Below are positions 60,437 to 64,000 of a DNA stretch of 64,000 bases, piece after piece (positions within the stretch are counted from its first letter, which is position 1; the number at the start of each line of letters is the position of its first letter). A program made the position numbers and the translations under genes. This stretch comes from Siphlonurus alternatus (taxonomy: Eukaryota > Arthropoda > Insecta > Ephemeroptera > Siphlonuridae): the NCBI GenBank assembly GCA_949825025.1, contig OX463782.1:2677501-2741500 (forward strand), written 5' to 3'. The notes beneath the pieces were generated by a model. It did no database searches. It saw only the letters and a list, made by a program, of their open reading frames with translations, and was not told the DNA's origin.

Positions 60437-60717
60437 CCTCTAGTTGAAAAATTACATCTTCAACTCATCCTTTACACGTCTAAACCTAATCATTTTACGT
60501 CTTTTTACCTCAAAAACACATCTTATTTTTCTTCGTGCAAAGTGAGGTTGAAATTGAGACAATACTTCTAAAATTTCATGTTCAAAAAGAGGAAAGAAAA
60601 CGTAATCTCTAATCTCGTCTTTTCTCTTCTTTTTTTTTTTTATCGAAAATGATGCAAAATTAGAGGTAAAAGGACGAGGAGAGAAAAGTGAATGAAAGAA
60701 AATTATTTCAACTCGGG
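60437..60717 (+). repeat. MITE family E, copy 5
   Basis: CCTCTAGTTGAAAAATTACA to AAAATTATTTCAACTCGGG; body GTCTAAACCTAATCATTTTA as in the other copies. Confidence 0.88.
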
Positions 60718-61589
60718 TCTGTACAAAAAAAACAAACAAACAAAACAAAAAAAAAACACGATCGACACTTTTACATAAAATAAGTTATTTTATCAGGATT
60801 ATTACGTACTTCCTTATGTTTATTTATTATATTTAAATCCGCTAAAACAAATTTATATTTAAATCAGAATTTAGTATTGTCAACTGAGAAAAAAAAGAGA
60901 CATAAGAAAAGCAAGAAGTAAGGGTTCTCCACAAGAATATAAAAATGTCTATTGTTTTAAATTGCAAAGCTCCGTCATTTGCCTGTCACTCCAGGGCTAT
61001 AGTCTTTTTCTTTTGTTATTTGTAAGGAGTTTCGCACGATTCTCAAGCACCAGTCAACCTCAGAAAAAGTCAGAGAGCTGCCAACTTTGCAGGCTACGCT
61101 CTAGTAAGCGTTAAATACAATTTCCACAGCTTCTTTGTTCAAATCCCCGCTAGGAAATATACTTTAATCATCATAACATTACCATACCGGAAACAGCTAG
61201 TACAAGGAAAATATGGTTTTATTGATATAAAAATTTCACCGGATATCATTCAGGGAAATGTTGTTTAATTAGATTATGACAATTATATTGTATACAACGC
61301 AGGAAAGTATTGTTTAAATATAAAACCGAAAACAGCTAGTGTAAAGAAATACAGTTTAGTTAATATAAAAATAAAAACGGAAATAACTGGATTTTCATCT
61401 CACGAGACAGCTAGACACAAAAGTGAAGATTTGAAAATGCATTAAAGGTTTTATTCAACGCTTAGAGATATGAAAAATAGCTCTTGTTAGCCAGTACAAA
61501 ATAGTCTGTGGTTTTGTATTGGTGCATTAATATGGTCTCTTCCAGATTACGACTGAATTGCGCTTTTCTGAACTCTTTTGTTTTTTTTT
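60718..61589. other. Intergenic DNA with a tRNA-like motif
   Basis: GTTCAAATCCCCGCTAGG at about 61137 resembles a tRNA T-arm/B box. The upstream part does not fold as a tRNA, so it is at most a SINE relic. Confidence 0.35.
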
Positions 61590-61764
61590 CCTATATAAAT
61601 TAATAAGTAACCGGAAGCGGAAATGCCAAAAACTCTTAGCTAAACCTACAATATATTAGAGCATCCCTTATACATATATAGACTTTGTTAATATAGTTAA
61701 TAATACTTGAAAACTGAACGAAACCTGTAACTTCCGGAAGGGAACGTAAATTAATTAAAGTGTA
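61590..61764. repeat. Family I element, copy 3 (diverged)
   Basis: AAGTAACCGGAAGCGGAAAT at the left and AACTTCCGGAAGGGAACGTA, AATTAATT at the right form an inverted pair like families at 29032 and 29957. Confidence 0.55.
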
Positions 61765-61789
61765 CATACATCTTGCTATGTAGTAGCAG

Positions 61790-61945
61790 GCGCGGCGGTA
61801 GATCAATATTTCTCCTCCCCACCTCGACGTCGCGTGGCCCTTTGACCTATGACGTCACAGTAGTCACGTGACCCCGGCAACAAGTTATTGATTGGTTGGT
61901 AGAGTATATACACAGTAGTGCCTATAGCGAGTCCCGACAGGTATA
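61790..61945 (+). promoter_or_regulatory. CpG-rich candidate promoter
   Basis: About 150 bp far richer in GC and CpG than its surroundings, with TGACGTCA (61850-61857), CACGTG (61865-61870), ATTGG (inverted CCAAT, 61891-61895) and TATATA (61905-61910) in promoter-like order on the plus strand. A CCCGACAG|GTATAT donor-like site at 61941 is too close to the expected start to be that exon's end. No coding exon was recognised downstream. Confidence 0.35.
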
Positions 61946-62202
61946 TATTACCGGTGTCTACAGTCTTTTAAAGTAGACCACTGATGAAATAATGATTAAT
62001 AACCCTCGTATAATTAGATCAATCATTGCTTGTGTACAGGCTGTATTGTATTTAATTTTGAGATGGAGAAAAAAAAAGAAGCATTTTTTTCTACGCTGCA
62101 CCTAGATTTATAAGGTACTGAGTGGCGATATAAACTTCCAATCTAACTTTATTCAAGCGTTTTTCAGGATTTAATGGTATTAAAATTTGACTAGCTGTGA
62201 CT

Positions 62203-62240
62203 GAGGGAACCATGAAAACTGAAGTCAGAATGGACGATCT
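62203..62240 (-). repeat. Fragment of the 5S-derived SINE tail
   Basis: GACTGAGGGAACCATGAAAA, CTGAAGTCAGAATGGAC resembles GACTGAGGGAACCGTGGAAA, ACCTCAGTCAGGACGGAC of the SINE tails at about 32014 and 43314. Confidence 0.55.
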
Positions 62241-62294
62241 TCATAAAAAAAATTATTGTATAGAGGACATGTTATTTTTAAATATTTTTTGAAC

Positions 62295-62470
62295 CCTCTA
62301 ACACCCTTAAATCCATGCTGCAAAATGCTCATTGTCAAGCAAATATTTAACATGTAAGCATGAGGAAAAACGTTGCATGACTATGACATCACAGCAATTT
62401 CCACCTTGATTTTGAGGGGTTTGGAGAGAGCTAAAAAAATTATCTTAAAAACATTGACAATACATTACTT
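62295..62470 (+). repeat. Dispersed repeat shared with 46755-46930
   Basis: CCATGCTGCAAAATGCTCAT, ATATTTAACATGTAAGCATG, AGGAAAAACG and ACTATGACATCACAGCAATT follow the same order as at 46755. Confidence 0.65.
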
Positions 62471-62539
62471 GATGTCGGTCCTCCATCAAAATATAATATA
62501 ATGTTCATGAAGTTTGTCCATTGATGCCATCAAGCATCT

Positions 62540-62640
62540 TTCGCATGCAGGAGCTACCACCATGCATATGGAAAAGTCCCGGTCATGCCTAGAATTGAAC
62601 TCTCGACCATCTGATTACGAATCGATTGCAGAAAGGTAGT
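62540..62640 (-). repeat. tRNA-like SINE relic
   Basis: Minus strand ATCAGATGGTCGAGAGTTCA, ATTCTAGGCATGACCGGG has a B-box-like GAGTTCAATTC (62602-62592). No acceptor stem. Confidence 0.35.
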
Positions 62641-63409
62641 ATTATAGATTTAAGTAGTATTAAGTTAATAAATACGTTAGGTCAGTTGATGCTCTAACTA
62701 AATACTTCAGAGATTTAAGGACATGATGATGTCGTTAAGTCTGCCAGGTTTTACCCCTGCAAGCTGCAACACTCAACGCGAGAAGAAAAACAACATTACC
62801 TGGTCTGGTGAATCTTAATTAGCTTTTATATTTACATATGAATTTTATTGGTTCATTATATTGTAGTAAACAAGTCACATGTACAGTATAAATATTGTAT
62901 AATTTGTGATGAATAATAAAAAGTAAAATCATCATCTACATGAAACAAAAATAAGTGTAATTATATTCTCTAGAGGAATTAAATATATTTTTTTTTTTTT
63001 TCAAACACAACATATTATTTTCACTCTATAATACCTTGTTATTAATATGTATTTGATGATTAAATGGTGATATGAATATCACCCATTGAATTAAAATAAA
63101 AGAAATACATAATATTAAAAAATAACTTAATAAGTATAATCACACATGTTAAATACACAGAACAGCATAATAGCATGTAAAGAAAAGTAGACTTAAAAAG
63201 TAGAGATGAAAAATAAATAAGCGTAGCTAGATTATATAATTATTAAATTTCTTGCGTTGCATTTCATCCCTATATAAGTGAACTCCTCAATATTTCAGAT
63301 TCATTTCGTTTCTCCATGATTATGACACTGCTTAATTGTACCGTGACTCACAATATTTTTACTTCACTTGTTTTTCTAGGTAAAAATGTAATGTACAACT
63401 TTTGACACC
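62641..63409. other. AT-rich intergenic DNA
   Basis: No gene or element recognised. Confidence 0.5.
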
Positions 63410-63608
63410 ACGAACGTTACTCCTGCTTTGTTTATTAGTCGTTACCGCTCAGTCTATGGAGGCGCGGGGTGAATAAAAATATTTTTGATATGGGTAGAGA
63501 CGGGTTGTTTCTCTTACATCTCCCAAAATTGCAAATCTTCATCTCTGTCTACTGGAGCTGCAGCTCTAGCAAATGAGGCAGGAGCAAAGTTCGTGTTGTC
63601 TAGGAGTG
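63410..63608 (+). repeat. Dispersed repeat family J, copy 3
   Basis: CACGAACGTTACTCCTGCTT, TGTTTATTAGTCGTTACCGC, CTCCCAAAATTGCAAATC, ending GCAGGAGCAAAGTTCGTG. Ends ACGAAC / GTTCGT are inverted. Confidence 0.72.
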
Positions 63609-63695
63609 TACGTCCTGTTCAATTATAATTAATGTATACTACTAAATTATGAAAATATTAATCCCTCTTGTAGGGAATATTTTTATTTTGAAACA

Positions 63696-64000
63696 TTAAA
63701 GGTATACAGGCCTCAAATTACAAATTAGACAGACATTAAGTGTTGCTCAAGTTTATAATCAACATTCGTATTATTTTTACCTGCGCGCGGTGCGTCTGTG
63801 CGAAGTCGCGCTGTAAAGAAAGTCCTTGCTGACATCACAACTCACAGCTAGCACCGATTAGCATTGAGTTGTGACGTCATCAAGGACTTCGTGACGTCAT
63901 CAAGGACTAAATTTCTTACTTTGAACTGCGACTTCGCACGGATGCATCACGCGTGGAAAAAAATGATGCGAATGTTGATTATATACTCTAAACCCACTTG
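63696..64000. repeat. Foldback MITE, family F copy 2, cut by the window end
   Basis: TTAAAGGTATACAGGCCTCA, AATTACAAATTA opens it. The body matches copy 1 (GCGCTGTAAAGAAAGTC, CGATTAGCATTGAGTTGTGA). Includes a tandem TGACGTCATCAAGGACT. The right end lies beyond 64000. Confidence 0.85.

Noticed and set aside
60452..60748. 98-codon minus-strand open frame
   Set aside because: It lies within MITE family E copy 5.

Overview
This is a 64 kb piece of a very AT-rich animal genome (roughly 70% A+T by eye). It has intron-containing genes, CT microsatellites, poly-T and poly-G runs, and many short non-autonomous transposable elements. I could rebuild two complete protein-coding genes by joining exons at GT/AG splice sites. 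Both are metazoan. The second belongs to a neuropeptide-precursor family best known from arthropods, so an arthropod or other ecdysozoan is likely; I cannot name the species.

Left part (1-10.8 kb): a plus-strand gene for nuclear poly(A)-binding protein 2 (PABPN1/Pabp2), with five coding exons at 1517-6470 and 254 codons. It is followed by a T-rich, AU-rich stretch that may be a 4.3 kb 3'UTR ending near a good AATAAA and GT-rich signal at 10748. A possible signal-peptide exon lies just upstream, at 986-1061.

10.8-24.6 kb: no gene seen. This region is filled with foldback elements. Four recurrent families are prominent: TTAA-flanked palindromes (families A and B), a pogo/Tigger-like MITE (family D), and family C, which inserts into other elements.

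Centre (24.6-41.7 kb): a minus-strand gene for a prohormone-4/IDLSRF-like neuropeptide precursor. It has four coding exons, an exact open frame of 194 residues, and a strong TATA+CRE promoter at 41.6 kb. The first exon encodes a signal peptide followed directly by the peptide LDLTRLGLYGHLSA and a Lys-Arg site. The next exon is one complete LDL-receptor class A domain, and the last two encode a conserved helical C-terminal domain. Introns 1 and 2 are about 7 kb each and hold many mobile elements plus a candidate frame-shifting cassette exon.

Right part (41.7-64 kb): no convincing coding gene. It holds 5S-rRNA-derived and tRNA-derived SINEs, five-copy MITE family E (four copies here), hAT MITEs with 8-bp target duplications, two long CT repeats, and a CpG-rich candidate promoter at 61.8 kb. 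The octamer TGACGTCA occurs at least 19 times in the window, far above expectation for this base composition; one copy sits in the neuropeptide promoter and several lie inside repeats.

Repeat family letters (A-K) are local labels used only here.
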